A DNA stretch of 64,000 nt from Nannocystis punicea. GTDB taxonomy: Bacteria > Myxococcota_A > Polyangia > Nannocystales > Nannocystaceae. The notes below the pieces were generated by a model. It did not search any database. It saw only the letters and a program-made list of their open reading frames with translations, and was not told the origin of the DNA. The translations under genes and the position numbers were made by a program. The stretch covers positions 5,642,001 through 5,706,000 of the forward strand of contig NZ_CP114040.1 in the NCBI RefSeq assembly GCF_026965555.1, read 5' to 3'. This document shows, one piece after another, positions 34,807 through 43,689 of this stretch (the first letter of the stretch is position 1; every line of letters starts with the position of its first letter).

Positions 34807-36275
34807 GCGAGCACGACGACGATCTGGCCGAAGGGCCAGGCGAGGAATTCACCGGCGACGAGCCGGCGCCCAGCGCCGACGCGGGTCGTCGCACCAGCGT
34901 GGTAGCGATCGTCGGCCGGCCGAACGTCGGCAAGTCGACGCTCTTCAACCGCCTGGTCGGCGCGCGCAAGGCGATCGTCGAGGACCGCCCGGGCGTCACG
35001 CGCGACCGCCTGTACGGCGTCGTCAACCACGACGGCAAGAGCTACGTCATCGTCGACACCGGCGGCCTCGACTTCGACGACGAGTCGCTCGGCGGCCAGA
35101 TCCGCGTCCAGGCCGAGATCGCGATCGAGGAGAGCGATCTTATCCTGTTCGTGGTCGACGCCTTCGACGGCATCGTCGCCGACGACCGCGAGATCGCCGA
35201 CATCCTGCGCCGCTCGAGCCGGCCGGTGCTGGTGGTCGTCAACAAGTGCGACAACCCCGAGCGCGAGATCGCGGCCCAGGCCGCGCACGAGCTCGGCTTC
35301 CCGATCGTCGCGGTGTCGGCCGCGCACGGGCGCAACGCCGCCGAGCTGCACGACACAGTGCTCGCGCAGGTCCAGCAGCCGGCGCTCGAGGGCGCGATCG
35401 CCAGCGCGCTGGTCGGCACCCGCGTCGCCTTCATGGGCCGGCCGAACGCCGGCAAGTCGAGCCTCATCAACGCGCTTCTCCGCGAGCCGCGGGTGATCGT
35501 CAACGCCGAGGCGGGCACCACCCGCGACCCGATCGACCTGCCGTTCGAGTTCAACAAGCAGCCGATCGTCCTCATCGACACCGCGGGCCTGCGCCGGCGC
35601 AAGCAGATCGAGCGGGCGATGGAGAAGCTGGCCGCGATCAAGGCGATCCGGACGATGGAGCGGACCCAGGTGGTCGCGCTGATCATCGACGCCAGCATCG
35701 GCGTCACCGACCAGGATCAGCGGTTGGCCCGCATGGCCCACGAGCGCGGCAAGGGCGTGGTGGTCTGCCTCAACAAGTGGGATCTCGTCGCGCGCGACAA
35801 AAAAGCGGCGCACGCGGTGCAGGTTCAGGCCGAGGAGGAGCTTCAGTTCCTCGAGCGGCCCTACATCATCAAGACGTCGATCACCGGCGCCGGGCGCGAC
35901 GCGGGGCAGGGCCACGCGCGCGGCCTCGGCGAGCTCATGGAAGCTTGCCTGCACACCGCGCGCGCGCTCGGGAAGCACATCTCGACCGCGGATCTCAACG
36001 CCGAGCTGGCCGCTGCCGTCGCCGAGCACTCGCCGCCGATGTTCGGGCCAAAACCGGTAAAACTGCTGTTCGCCACCCAGGCGGAGAGCGATCCCCCGCT
36101 GATCGTCATCTCTGCCAATCATGGGCGCTGCCTGCCGGCCTCGTACGAGCGCTACCTGTTGCGGCGCTTCCGGACGCGGTGGAACCTGCGGGGCATCCCC
36201 GTGCGGCTCGTGGTTCGCGCCCGCGGGCGCACCAACAGCGAGCGGGGCCGGGGCGCGAACAAGACCGCCGAGTAA
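34803..36275 (+). CDS. der: GTPase Der (EngA), tandem G domains
   Basis: 490 residues from ATG 34803. Two complete GTPase domains: GRPNVGKSTLFNRL ... DTGGLDF ... NKCD in the first and GRPNAGKSSLINALL ... DTAGLRRRKQ ... NKWD in the second, followed by the KH-like C-terminal domain (PPLIVISANHGRCLPASYERYLLRRFR). An acidic N-terminal extension of about 30 residues precedes G1. Der acts in 50S assembly. The gene overlaps era by four bases. Length is at the upper end of the family. Confidence 0.96.
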   Translation: MSEHDDDLAEGPGEEFTGDEPAPSADAGRRTSVVAIVGRPNVGKSTLFNRLVGARKAIVEDRPGVTRDRLYGVVNHDGKSYVIVDTGGLDFDDESLGGQIRVQAEIAIEESDLILFVVDAFDGIVADDREIADILRRSSRPVLVVVNKCDNPEREIAAQAAHELGFPIVAVSAAHGRNAAELHDTVLAQVQQPALEGAIASALVGTRVAFMGRPNAGKSSLINALLREPRVIVNAEAGTTRDPIDLPFEFNKQPIVLIDTAGLRRRKQIERAMEKLAAIKAIRTMERTQVVALIIDASIGVTDQDQRLARMAHERGKGVVVCLNKWDLVARDKKAAHAVQVQAEEELQFLERPYIIKTSITGAGRDAGQGHARGLGELMEACLHTARALGKHISTADLNAELAAAVAEHSPPMFGPKPVKLLFATQAESDPPLIVISANHGRCLPASYERYLLRRFRTRWNLRGIPVRLVVRARGRTNSERGRGANKTAE

Positions 36276-36473
36276 GTCACGATCGGCGCTTCGAGCTCGC
36301 CGTCCCAAATGGGTGACGGCCGGACCCGGATGTGAGGCAACGCCGGGCGCTCGCGCGCGGACGCCAGGCCTCGGCGCTTCTGCCACCTGGAGTGTTCGCG
36401 GACTTTACAAGCCGGGGCCACCTTTGCGATGGTAGGGCACACCGTCCACCTCCGGCCTCCCTGGAGAACCCTC

Positions 36474-38135
36474 ATGTCGCGCGTTACTTCCCTGAGTCGT
36501 CTCTCGCTCACCGCCGGCGCTGCCCTGGCGCTCACCGCCTGCCTCGAGCACCCGATCAAGAAGGTGCTCTACGACAAGAGCTCCGAGGCGCAAGAGAACG
36601 TCGCCATCGCGATCAACAAGGACGTCGACATCCTCTTCGTCATCGACAACTCCGGGTCGATGGCCGACGAGCAGGCCCTGCTCGCCAAGAACTTCGCCGC
36701 GTTCATCAACGTGCTCGAGGCGGAGGACGTGAACGCGAACTACCGCATCGGCATCACGACCACCGACAGCGGCAACCCGCGTTGCTCGGGCGCGCTGACC
36801 AAGCCCGAGGGCGGCAAGCTGGTGCTGTCGAGCTGTGTCGACCGCGTCGCGCTCGGAGACTTCACCTTCAACATGGAGGACTCCAGCGCGGCCTGCACGA
36901 GCGTCTGCGACCTCACCGACGCCCAGCTGCAGATCAAGCCGACCGAGACGCAGTACTCCAACGGCGAGAAGGCGGCGCGCAACTGGATCGAGCGCATCGA
37001 GGGGGTCACCAACCTCCCCGACGAAGTCACCACGGTGCAGGCGTTCCAGTGCTTCGGCCCGCAGGGCGTGTCGGGCTGCGGCTTCGAGTCGCACCTCGAG
37101 TCGATGTACAAGGCGCTGGCGCTGGCTGGTCAAGAGAGCTCGGCCACCAACTACGGCTTCATCCGCGACACGGCGATCCTCTCGATCGTGTTCATCACGG
37201 ACGAGCTCGACTGCTCGTACGTCCCGGAGTTCGACGCGATCTTCAAGGACAACAAGGTCTTCTGGGAGAACCCCGACGACCCGAACGCCACCAGCGCGAT
37301 CTGCTTCAACGCGGGCGTGAAGTGCGAGGGCGCCGGCCCGATGTACAGCAGCTGCCGTTCGGCCAACTACGACATCGACGGCAACGTCGACGTGACCGAC
37401 GACAAGGCCGTGCTGCAGCCGCTGTCGAAGTACGTCAACTTCGTGCAGAACCTCGAGACGCAGAAGCAGATGTTCGACGTCAACCAGGAGGTCCTGGTCG
37501 CGCTCATCGCCGGCGTGCCGCCCGGCTACGAGGACGGCGCCGATATTGTCTACGAGGACGAGCCCGATCCGGCCGAGAACGACCTGTTCGGCATCGGCAA
37601 GGGCTGCACCTTCACGCCGATGGGCGGCGAGACGCAGACCGCGATGCCGCCGGTGCGCGAGCGCGAGTTCGCCGAGGCGTTCCAGGTCGGCGGCGACCGC
37701 AACCTGTTCTCGATCTGCCAGGACAACTACTCGGCCGCGCTCGAAGCGATCGCCAACAAGATCCGCGACCAGATCAAGCCGGCGTGCATGACGAAGTGCG
37801 TCAAGGACATCGATCCGTCGGACGGGGTCCTGCAGCCGAACTGCCAGATCTTCGAGGACAACACCGCCGCCATGACGCGCAACGAGATCCTCCCGTGCGA
37901 GGAAGTCGCCGGCGAGTGGATCGCGCCCGCGGGTGAGACGGCGTGCTTCGCCGAGCTCATCGATCCGGCCAACGAGACCCCGAGCATGATCGACAACATG
38001 TCGCCGGAGTGCGTGGAGGAGGGCTACAACCTCGAGTTCCTGCTCATCCGCACGGCAGCGGCTCCGGCCGGCACGACCATCTCGGCCGCTTGCGAGCTGT
38101 CGCCGAACCCGGGCAACGACTGCCCGATGCTCTGA
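36474..38135 (+). CDS. Von Willebrand factor A lipoprotein (copy 1)
   Basis: 553 residues from ATG 36474. Lipoprotein signal LSLTAGAALALTACLEH, then a VWA domain from about residue 45: DILFVIDNSGSMADEQ supplies the DxSxS metal-ion site, with FIRDTAILSIVFITDELDCS forming a later VWA strand. Many Cys residues are present, consistent with export. Similar VWA lipoproteins are common in Polyangia and are thought to be surface binding proteins. The next gene codes a close paralogue. Expression is probably independent: 213 bp and a terminator-like hairpin separate them. Confidence 0.88.
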   Translation: MSRVTSLSRLSLTAGAALALTACLEHPIKKVLYDKSSEAQENVAIAINKDVDILFVIDNSGSMADEQALLAKNFAAFINVLEAEDVNANYRIGITTTDSGNPRCSGALTKPEGGKLVLSSCVDRVALGDFTFNMEDSSAACTSVCDLTDAQLQIKPTETQYSNGEKAARNWIERIEGVTNLPDEVTTVQAFQCFGPQGVSGCGFESHLESMYKALALAGQESSATNYGFIRDTAILSIVFITDELDCSYVPEFDAIFKDNKVFWENPDDPNATSAICFNAGVKCEGAGPMYSSCRSANYDIDGNVDVTDDKAVLQPLSKYVNFVQNLETQKQMFDVNQEVLVALIAGVPPGYEDGADIVYEDEPDPAENDLFGIGKGCTFTPMGGETQTAMPPVREREFAEAFQVGGDRNLFSICQDNYSAALEAIANKIRDQIKPACMTKCVKDIDPSDGVLQPNCQIFEDNTAAMTRNEILPCEEVAGEWIAPAGETACFAELIDPANETPSMIDNMSPECVEEGYNLEFLLIRTAAAPAGTTISAACELSPNPGNDCPML

Positions 38136-38156
38136 GCCTGGCTCATTGCTCGAGCG

Positions 38157-38196
38157 GAAGGCGCTCCCGCCGCGAGGCGAGGGCGCCTTCTTGCTT
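38157..38196 (+). terminator. Probable rho-independent terminator after VWA copy 1
   Basis: AAGGCGCTCCCGCC and GGCGAGGGCGCCTT form a G+C-rich stem around GCGA, followed by CTTGCTTTC. Located 22 bp after the stop. Confidence 0.75.
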
Positions 38197-38348
38197 TCGG
38201 GCGCGACGACGCCCGGGCCGCGCCAACTTGGTTGTCGAAGTACCTGGGTCTTCGCAACCACGTTGCCCCGGTTCGTCGGTGCAACCGCGCGAGATTCCAG
38301 CGTTTCAGGCCTGGCCTACGAGGCGCAAGGAGAGCGGCGGAGGTCCCG

Positions 38349-40025
38349 ATGTCGCTGCGCTCCGCCCTTATCGTCTCGCTTCCCCTCGTCACCGGTCTCC
38401 TCACCGGCTGTCTCGAGCACCCACTCAAGAAGGTCACCTACGACAAGACCCAGGTCGACGTGATCACCGTCAACGTCCAGCTCAACAAGGACGTCGACAT
38501 CCTGTTCGTCATCGACAACTCGGGCTCGATGGCGGACGAGCAGGCGACGCTGTCGAAGAACTTCGAGGCCTTCATCGGCGTGCTCGAGCGCAAGGACGTC
38601 GACGCCAACTACCGGATCGGCATCACCACCACCGACTCCGGCAACCCGCTGTGCAAGGGCTCGCAGACCACCCCCGAGGGCGGCAAGCTGGTGCTGTCGA
38701 GCTGCCTCGACCGCATGGAGCTCGGCGACTTCACCTTCAACATGGACGACTACGGCTACGCCTGCAGCGACTACTGCAAGCTCGACGACGCGATGCTGAC
38801 CGACCGGATCAAGCCGACCGAGACGCAGTACTCCGACGGCGAGGTGGCGCCGCGGCGGTGGATCGAGCGCATCGAGGGGCAGACCAACCTGCCCGACGAC
38901 GTGACGACCGTGGAGGCGTTCCAGTGCTTCGGCCCGCAGGGCGTGTCGGGCTGCGGCATGGAGTCTCACCTCGAGTCGATGTACCTGGCGCTGGCGCAGG
39001 CCAGCGCCGTGGACTCGCCGACCAACTACGGCTTTTTGCGCGACCAGGCGATCCTCTCGGTGGTGTTCATCACCGACGAGCTCGACTGCTCGTACAACCC
39101 CGAGTTCGGCGAGATCTTCACCACCGACAAGACCTTCTGGGAGAACCCGGACGACCCGCAGGCGACCAGCGCGGTCTGCTTCAACGCCGGCGTGAAGTGT
39201 GAAGGGACCGGTCCGACGTACGACAGCTGCCGGTCGGCCAACTACGGCATCGACGGCGCCGTGGACGTGCCCGACGAGCAGGCGGTGCTGCAGCCGCTGT
39301 CGAAGTACGTCAACTTCCTGCAGAAGCTCGAGGACGACAAGAAGGAGCGCCAGCCCGATCAGGAGGTCCTGGTCGCGCTCATCGCCGGCGTCCCGCCCGG
39401 CTACGAGACCAACGCCGCCGGCGCCGACATCGTCTACGAGGACGCGACGGATCCCGAGTTCCAGGACAGCTTTGGCATCGGCGCCGGCTGCACTTTGGCC
39501 AACCCGGTGGATCCGGCCAAGCCGCAGACGGCGATCCCGCCGGTGCGCGAGCGCGAGTTCGCCGAGGCGTTCCAGGTCGGCGGCGACCGCAACCTGTTCT
39601 CGATCTGCCAGGACGACTACTCGGAGGCGTTGCGCGAGATCGCCAAGAAGCTCGAGGAGCAGCTCAAGCCGGCGTGCATGACCGAGTGCGTCAAGGACAT
39701 CGACCCGAGCACCCCGGTGCTCGACCCCTCGTGCGTGCTGACGCAGATCAACGACGCCGAGGGCACCCGCGAGGACCTCCCGCACTGCGAGGAGGTCGAC
39801 GGCGAGTGGGTCGCCCCCGCCGGCGAGACGGCCTGCTTCGCGGAGCTGATCGATCGCGGCAACCAGACCCCGAGCGAGCTCGACAACATGGACCCGTACT
39901 GCGTGGGCGAGGGCTTCAACCTCGAGTTCAAGCTGTTCCGCAGCGCGCCCGCGCCGGCCGGGACCACCATTCAGGCGACCTGCGAGCTGTCGCCCAAGGC
40001 CGACCAGGACTGCCCGATGCTGTGA
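38349..40025 (+). CDS. Von Willebrand factor A lipoprotein (copy 2)
   Basis: 558 residues from ATG 38349; an in-frame extension to 38232 lacks a signal peptide. Lipobox TGLLTGCLEH. The VWA metal site is DILFVIDNSGSMADEQ, identical to copy 1. The two proteins can be aligned end to end (shared GVPPGYE, EFAEAFQVGGDRNLFSICQD, GETACFAELID, ending DCPML), and I judge most positions identical. Main differences are near the N-terminus and in short acidic loops. A recent tandem duplication, both copies intact. Confidence 0.88.
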   Translation: MSLRSALIVSLPLVTGLLTGCLEHPLKKVTYDKTQVDVITVNVQLNKDVDILFVIDNSGSMADEQATLSKNFEAFIGVLERKDVDANYRIGITTTDSGNPLCKGSQTTPEGGKLVLSSCLDRMELGDFTFNMDDYGYACSDYCKLDDAMLTDRIKPTETQYSDGEVAPRRWIERIEGQTNLPDDVTTVEAFQCFGPQGVSGCGMESHLESMYLALAQASAVDSPTNYGFLRDQAILSVVFITDELDCSYNPEFGEIFTTDKTFWENPDDPQATSAVCFNAGVKCEGTGPTYDSCRSANYGIDGAVDVPDEQAVLQPLSKYVNFLQKLEDDKKERQPDQEVLVALIAGVPPGYETNAAGADIVYEDATDPEFQDSFGIGAGCTLANPVDPAKPQTAIPPVREREFAEAFQVGGDRNLFSICQDDYSEALREIAKKLEEQLKPACMTECVKDIDPSTPVLDPSCVLTQINDAEGTREDLPHCEEVDGEWVAPAGETACFAELIDRGNQTPSELDNMDPYCVGEGFNLEFKLFRSAPAPAGTTIQATCELSPKADQDCPML

Positions 40026-40049
40026 GCTCGGGGCCCGCGGCGCGTCATG

Positions 40050-40081
40050 AAGAAGGGGGCTCGAGACGGAGCCCCCTTCTT
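40050..40081. terminator. Strong bidirectional terminator hairpin
   Basis: AAGAAGGGGGCTC (40050-40062) and GAGCCCCCTTCTT (40069-40081) form a perfect 13-bp stem with a 6-nt loop. It ends the VWA copy 2 transcript and, with its A-rich left side, can serve the convergent proS gene. Confidence 0.92.
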
Positions 40082-40163
40082 GATTGTCCAACCGTCTGCT
40101 GGCAGAGCTCGACGGTTCGGGAGTAGGGCTGCCGACGCCGCACCGACCCCGAACGAGAGTGCT

Positions 40164-41702
40164 TCAGTACGCCTTGGCCATCAGCACCCGGCGCGCGCTC
40201 GGGTTGCCGGAGAACACGCAGCGGCCGGGCTCGGGCTCGGGGCCGTGGCCGGGCAGGGGGATGCAGCGGATCGTCACTCGCGTCTGCTCCTTGATCTTGG
40301 CCTCGGTCTCGCGCGTGCCGTCCCAGTGGCACCACGCGAAGGTGCTCTTCTCGCCGGAGAAGGCGGCCAGGAACTCGTCCCAGGTGTCGATGGTCCGCGA
40401 GCGCTCGCGCAGGCGGTCCTGGGCGATCCGCAGCAGCTCGTCCTGGAAGCGGTCGAGCCGCTCCTTGATGGTGGCGACGAACTCGTTCTGGGCGATGAAC
40501 TCCTTGCCGCGCCCGGCCGCGGTGTCGACCCGCATCTTGACGCAGACCTGGCCCTTGGCGAGGTCCTTGGGCCCGAGCTCGACGCGCACCGGCACGCCCT
40601 TGCGCTCCCACATGTAGAACTTGTTGCCGGGCCGCAGGTCGCGGTCGTCGATCACGACCTCGATGAAGTCGCGGTGGCGGCTGCGGGGCGGCGCGAGGTC
40701 GACGTCGGCCAGCTGGGCGCGGATCGACTCCGCGGCCGCCAGCACCTGCGCGCGCTCCTCGTCGTTCTTGTAGATCGGGACGATGACGACGTGGATCGGG
40801 GCGAGGCGCGGCGGCAGCACCAGGCCGCTGTCGTCGGAGTGGGTCATGATGACGCCGCCGACCAGGCGCGTGCTGACGCCCCACGACGTCTGCCACACGT
40901 AGTCGCGGCCGCCGGCCTCGGTCTGGAACATGACGTTGAAGGCCTTGCCGAAGTTCTGCCCGAGGTCGTGGCTGGTGCCGGCCTGCAGCGCCTTGCCGTC
41001 CTGCATCAGCGCCTCGATGCAGGTCGTCTGCACCGCGCCGGCGAACCGCTCGCTGTCGGTCTTGACGCCGCGGATCACCGGCATCGCCATGATCTGCTCG
41101 GCGAAGTCGCCGTAGACGTCGAGCATGCGCATGACCTCGGCCTGGGCCTCCTCGTGGGTCGAGTGCGCCGTGTGGCCCTCCTGCCACAGGAACTCGGTGG
41201 TGCGCAGGAACATCCGCGTGCGCTTCTCCCAGCGCATGACGTTGGCCCACTGGTTCACCAGGAGCGGCAGGTCGCGGTAGCTCTCGATCCAGCGCGAGAA
41301 GAAGTAGCCGATGATCGTCTCGCTGGTCGGGCGGATGATGTACGGCTCCTCGAGCTTCTCGCCGCCGGCGTGGGTGACGACCGCGAGCTCGGGCGAGAAG
41401 CCCTCGACGTGCTCGGCCTCCTTGGTGATGAAGCTCTGCGGCACGAGCAGCGGGAAGTAGGCGTTCTGGTGGCCCGTCGCCTTGAAGCGGCCGTCGAGCT
41501 CGCGCTGCAGCTTCTCCCAGATGGCGTAGCCGTGCGGCTTGATGACCATGCAGCCCTTGACGACCTTGGCCGGCTCCGCCAGCTCCGCCTCGCGGATGAC
41601 GTCCTGGTACCACTGCGGATAGTCGGTCTCACGCGGGGTGATCTTCCCGCCTGCCTTGCCGACCTGATCCTCTTGCTGCTCCGCTCGGGCGCCCTGTTTC
41701 AT
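40164..41702 (-). CDS. proS: Prolyl-tRNA synthetase, archaeal/eukaryote-like type
   Basis: 512 residues from ATG 41702. Class II motifs: FKATGHQNAYFPLLVP in motif 1, RWEKRTRMFLRTTEFLWQEGHTAHS with motif 2, and GVIMTHSDDSGLVLPPRLAP in motif 3. There is no bacterial editing (INS) domain, the anticodon domain follows directly, and the protein ends ... LMAKAY with the C-terminal Tyr typical of the archaeal-type enzyme. Its zinc-domain Cys residues are only partly conserved. Charges tRNA-Pro in the cytosol. This type is scattered in bacteria, including myxobacteria and Deinococcus. Confidence 0.95.
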   Translation of the reverse strand: MKQGARAEQQEDQVGKAGGKITPRETDYPQWYQDVIREAELAEPAKVVKGCMVIKPHGYAIWEKLQRELDGRFKATGHQNAYFPLLVPQSFITKEAEHVEGFSPELAVVTHAGGEKLEEPYIIRPTSETIIGYFFSRWIESYRDLPLLVNQWANVMRWEKRTRMFLRTTEFLWQEGHTAHSTHEEAQAEVMRMLDVYGDFAEQIMAMPVIRGVKTDSERFAGAVQTTCIEALMQDGKALQAGTSHDLGQNFGKAFNVMFQTEAGGRDYVWQTSWGVSTRLVGGVIMTHSDDSGLVLPPRLAPIHVVIVPIYKNDEERAQVLAAAESIRAQLADVDLAPPRSRHRDFIEVVIDDRDLRPGNKFYMWERKGVPVRVELGPKDLAKGQVCVKMRVDTAAGRGKEFIAQNEFVATIKERLDRFQDELLRIAQDRLRERSRTIDTWDEFLAAFSGEKSTFAWCHWDGTRETEAKIKEQTRVTIRCIPLPGHGPEPEPGRCVFSGNPSARRVLMAKAY

Positions 41703-41802
41703 GCGCGGAGGATGCCGAGCGCGCGGCGAGGTGGCAAGTCCGCCACGTCACGGCCTGGCGCACACGGGCGCGGCGCCGGGGCAGGGGAACGGCGCTCCAC
41801 CG

Positions 41803-42564
41803 TCAAGGGCCCGTCAAGGGCGTGATCTGCTGGCGCAGCGCCTGGATCTCGGCGCGCACCTGGTCCTTGAGCGCTTGCAGGTCGTCGAGCGTCAGGCCTC
41901 GGGTCGAGATCGGGGTTCCGACGGCCACGTAGGCCCGCGCCTGGCCGAAACGCCAGTCGTGCTTGGGCAGCGCCGCGGCGGTGCCCGCGACCGCCATCGG
42001 CAGGATGTCGGCGCCGGTCTCGATCGCCAGGTGGAAGGCGCCGTCCTTGAACGGCCCCATCTCGTCGCCGAGCGCGCGCGTGCCCTCGGGGAAGATCATC
42101 ACCGGCGTGTCGCGCAGGAGGTACCGCCGGCACCGCGCCATCGCCCCCTTGGCCGAGCCGCGGTCGCCTCGCACCACCGGGATGTCGCCGGCGAGGAACA
42201 TCGCCCAGCCGAGGATCGGCACCTTGAACAGCGACGCCTTGCCGAGCCACTTCATCTCCCACGGCAGGTGCGAGATGAGGAACGGGTCGGTCTGCGAGCA
42301 ATGGTTGCTGACCACCACGGTGCGCCGCGGTCGGTACGGCGGCAGCGGCCGGTACACGCGGAAGTCCCACAGCGGGTTGAGCTTGGTGACGCCGATGGCC
42401 GCCAGCCGGAACAGCCGCCCGGTGATCCTTCGACCATGGTCGAACGGCCAGGTGAGCGGCGCGAGCACACACTGCAGGCAGAACGCGAGGCCGCCGAGAC
42501 CGAAGATGAGCAAGTATGTCCAAATGGACAGGAGGATCGTGCGCGGAGCGGTCATGGGCGGCAT
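41803..42564 (-). CDS. plsC: 1-acyl-sn-glycerol-3-phosphate acyltransferase (PlsC family)
   Basis: 253 residues from ATG 42564 (ATG 42555 also possible). An N-terminal membrane segment (TILLSIWTYLLIFGLGGLAFCL) is followed by the acyltransferase block I VVVSNHCSQTDPFLIS (NHxxxxD), block II region FLAGDIPVVRGDRGSAK and block III VMIFPEGTRALGD. The enzyme converts lysophosphatidate to phosphatidate at the inner membrane. A pair of 14-nt repeats (42514/42528) is translated within the membrane segment without disrupting hydrophobicity. Confidence 0.9.
   Translation of the reverse strand: MPPMTAPRTILLSIWTYLLIFGLGGLAFCLQCVLAPLTWPFDHGRRITGRLFRLAAIGVTKLNPLWDFRVYRPLPPYRPRRTVVVSNHCSQTDPFLISHLPWEMKWLGKASLFKVPILGWAMFLAGDIPVVRGDRGSAKGAMARCRRYLLRDTPVMIFPEGTRALGDEMGPFKDGAFHLAIETGADILPMAVAGTAAALPKHDWRFGQARAYVAVGTPISTRGLTLDDLQALKDQVRAEIQALRQQITPLTGP
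42514..42541. repeat. 14-nt palindrome pair in the plsC membrane segment
   Basis: GTATGTCCAAATGG at 42514 followed at exactly 14 nt by ACAGGAGG; TGTCC/GGACA pair perfectly around AAAT. Confidence 0.7.
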
Positions 42565-43196
42565 GCAGGCGGGGCCCTGAGACGGGAGGCAGCCGTCATG
42601 CCACGAGCCTTTCGGCGTGCCAAGCTCCGCGGGCCGCGCAGGCCGTTGCCGAGCCGCGCGGCGGTGCGAGCGGCGGGCGAGCACGCGCGAGGGGGAAACC
42701 ACCTGGCGCCGTCCGTGGCGCCGTCAACCCAAGCCGATTTCAACGAGGGGTCGGTCGTGCGCGCGCCGGCCCGCGCGGCCCATCTTCCCGCGGACCGGCG
42801 CACGCACTCCCGACTCCCAACTCTGCTAGTGGCCGCAGCTACCCCGATCCGTTTACACGTCCGTCATGAGCTGTCGCACGGCGCGGACGCACCGGGACGC
42901 CGACGGATCGAGGGGGTCGTGACGCTCGGGCGAAGCCGTCGCGCGACGAATCAATCATCGCTCGCGTTCGCCGCACGGGAGCTCGAGGCGCGTGCAAAGC
43001 AAGCGTCGCCGACGTTGCCGCACTGGCCTCACCGTCGCCCGTGTTCGCCGCACGGGAGCTCGAGGCGCGTGCAAAGCAATCTCGCGACGAATCACTCATC
43101 GTCGCCCGCGTTGCCGCACGGGCCTGCACCCGCGTTCGCCGCACGGGAGCTCGACGCGGGGCTGCCCGGTGAATCGTCGTCGCCGTCGCCCGGGCC
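42565..43196. repeat. Gene-free region with degenerate tandem repeats
   Basis: No gene with convincing codon structure. The block GTTCGCCGCACGGGAGCTCG recurs at 42966, 43043 and 43134 (spacings 77 and 91); the first two continue with AGGCGCGTGCAAAGCAA. Half-copies (TTGCCGCACGGGCCTG) intervene near 43111. The repeats lie directly beyond the CBS gene stop (minus strand, 43197), as do the gene-tail copies elsewhere, but I cannot align them to that gene. Confidence 0.7.
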
Positions 43197-43595
43197 TCAG
43201 TGGCGCAGCGCGGCGGCGTCGAGCAGCGCGCCGCAGCGGCGGGCGGCGTCGTCGAGGGTGAACAGGCCGACCAGGTGGCCGCGGTCGCTGATGACGACGG
43301 CTTCGGCGCGGTGGGTCAGCATCAGGCGCAGCACCGCGTCGACGCTGCGCCACGGCGGTGCGACCGGGGGGTCGCCCCGCATCAGGTCGCGTACCAGCCG
43401 GCGCGAGAGCAGTTCGCCGCGCAGCCTGGCGAGGTCGCGCTCGTACACGAGGCCGAGCAGCTCGCCGTAGTCGAGCACCGGCAGGAGCGCGACGCCTTCG
43501 CTGCGCATGCGCATCAGCGCCGGAGCGGCCGCCTCGTCGGGCAGGACCGAGGAGGGCAGGGCGCGCATGAGCTCGCAGACGGGCCGATCAGCCAT
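43197..43595 (-). CDS. CBS-domain pair protein
   Basis: 132 residues from ATG 43595. Two CBS motifs are visible: VCELMRALPSSVLPDEAAAPALMRMRSEGVALLPVLDYGELLGLVYERDL and RRLVRDLMRGDPPVAPPWRSVDAVLRLMLTHRAEAVVISDRGHLVGLFTLDD. This is a stand-alone Bateman module, which usually binds an adenine nucleotide and regulates a partner. No partner is evident in the neighbourhood. Confidence 0.85.
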   Translation of the reverse strand: MADRPVCELMRALPSSVLPDEAAAPALMRMRSEGVALLPVLDYGELLGLVYERDLARLRGELLSRRLVRDLMRGDPPVAPPWRSVDAVLRLMLTHRAEAVVISDRGHLVGLFTLDDAARRCGALLDAAALRH

Positions 43596-43689
43596 CGCCG
43601 AACACTTTAGCCGAGACCGCGGCGGGATCCACCGCGCCACGCCGACATCAGGGGTGCGGTGTGATGTCGCCCGGCCGGCTGACGCAGCG

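Noticed and set aside
42552..42803. Minus-strand 83-codon frame upstream of plsC
   Set aside because: Arg/Pro/Ala-rich, overlaps the plsC start and has no convincing start site.
41701..43470. Plus-strand open frame of almost 600 codons across plsC and the CBS region
   Set aside because: Runs antisense to two genes with clear motifs and through tandem repeats; peptide is low complexity.
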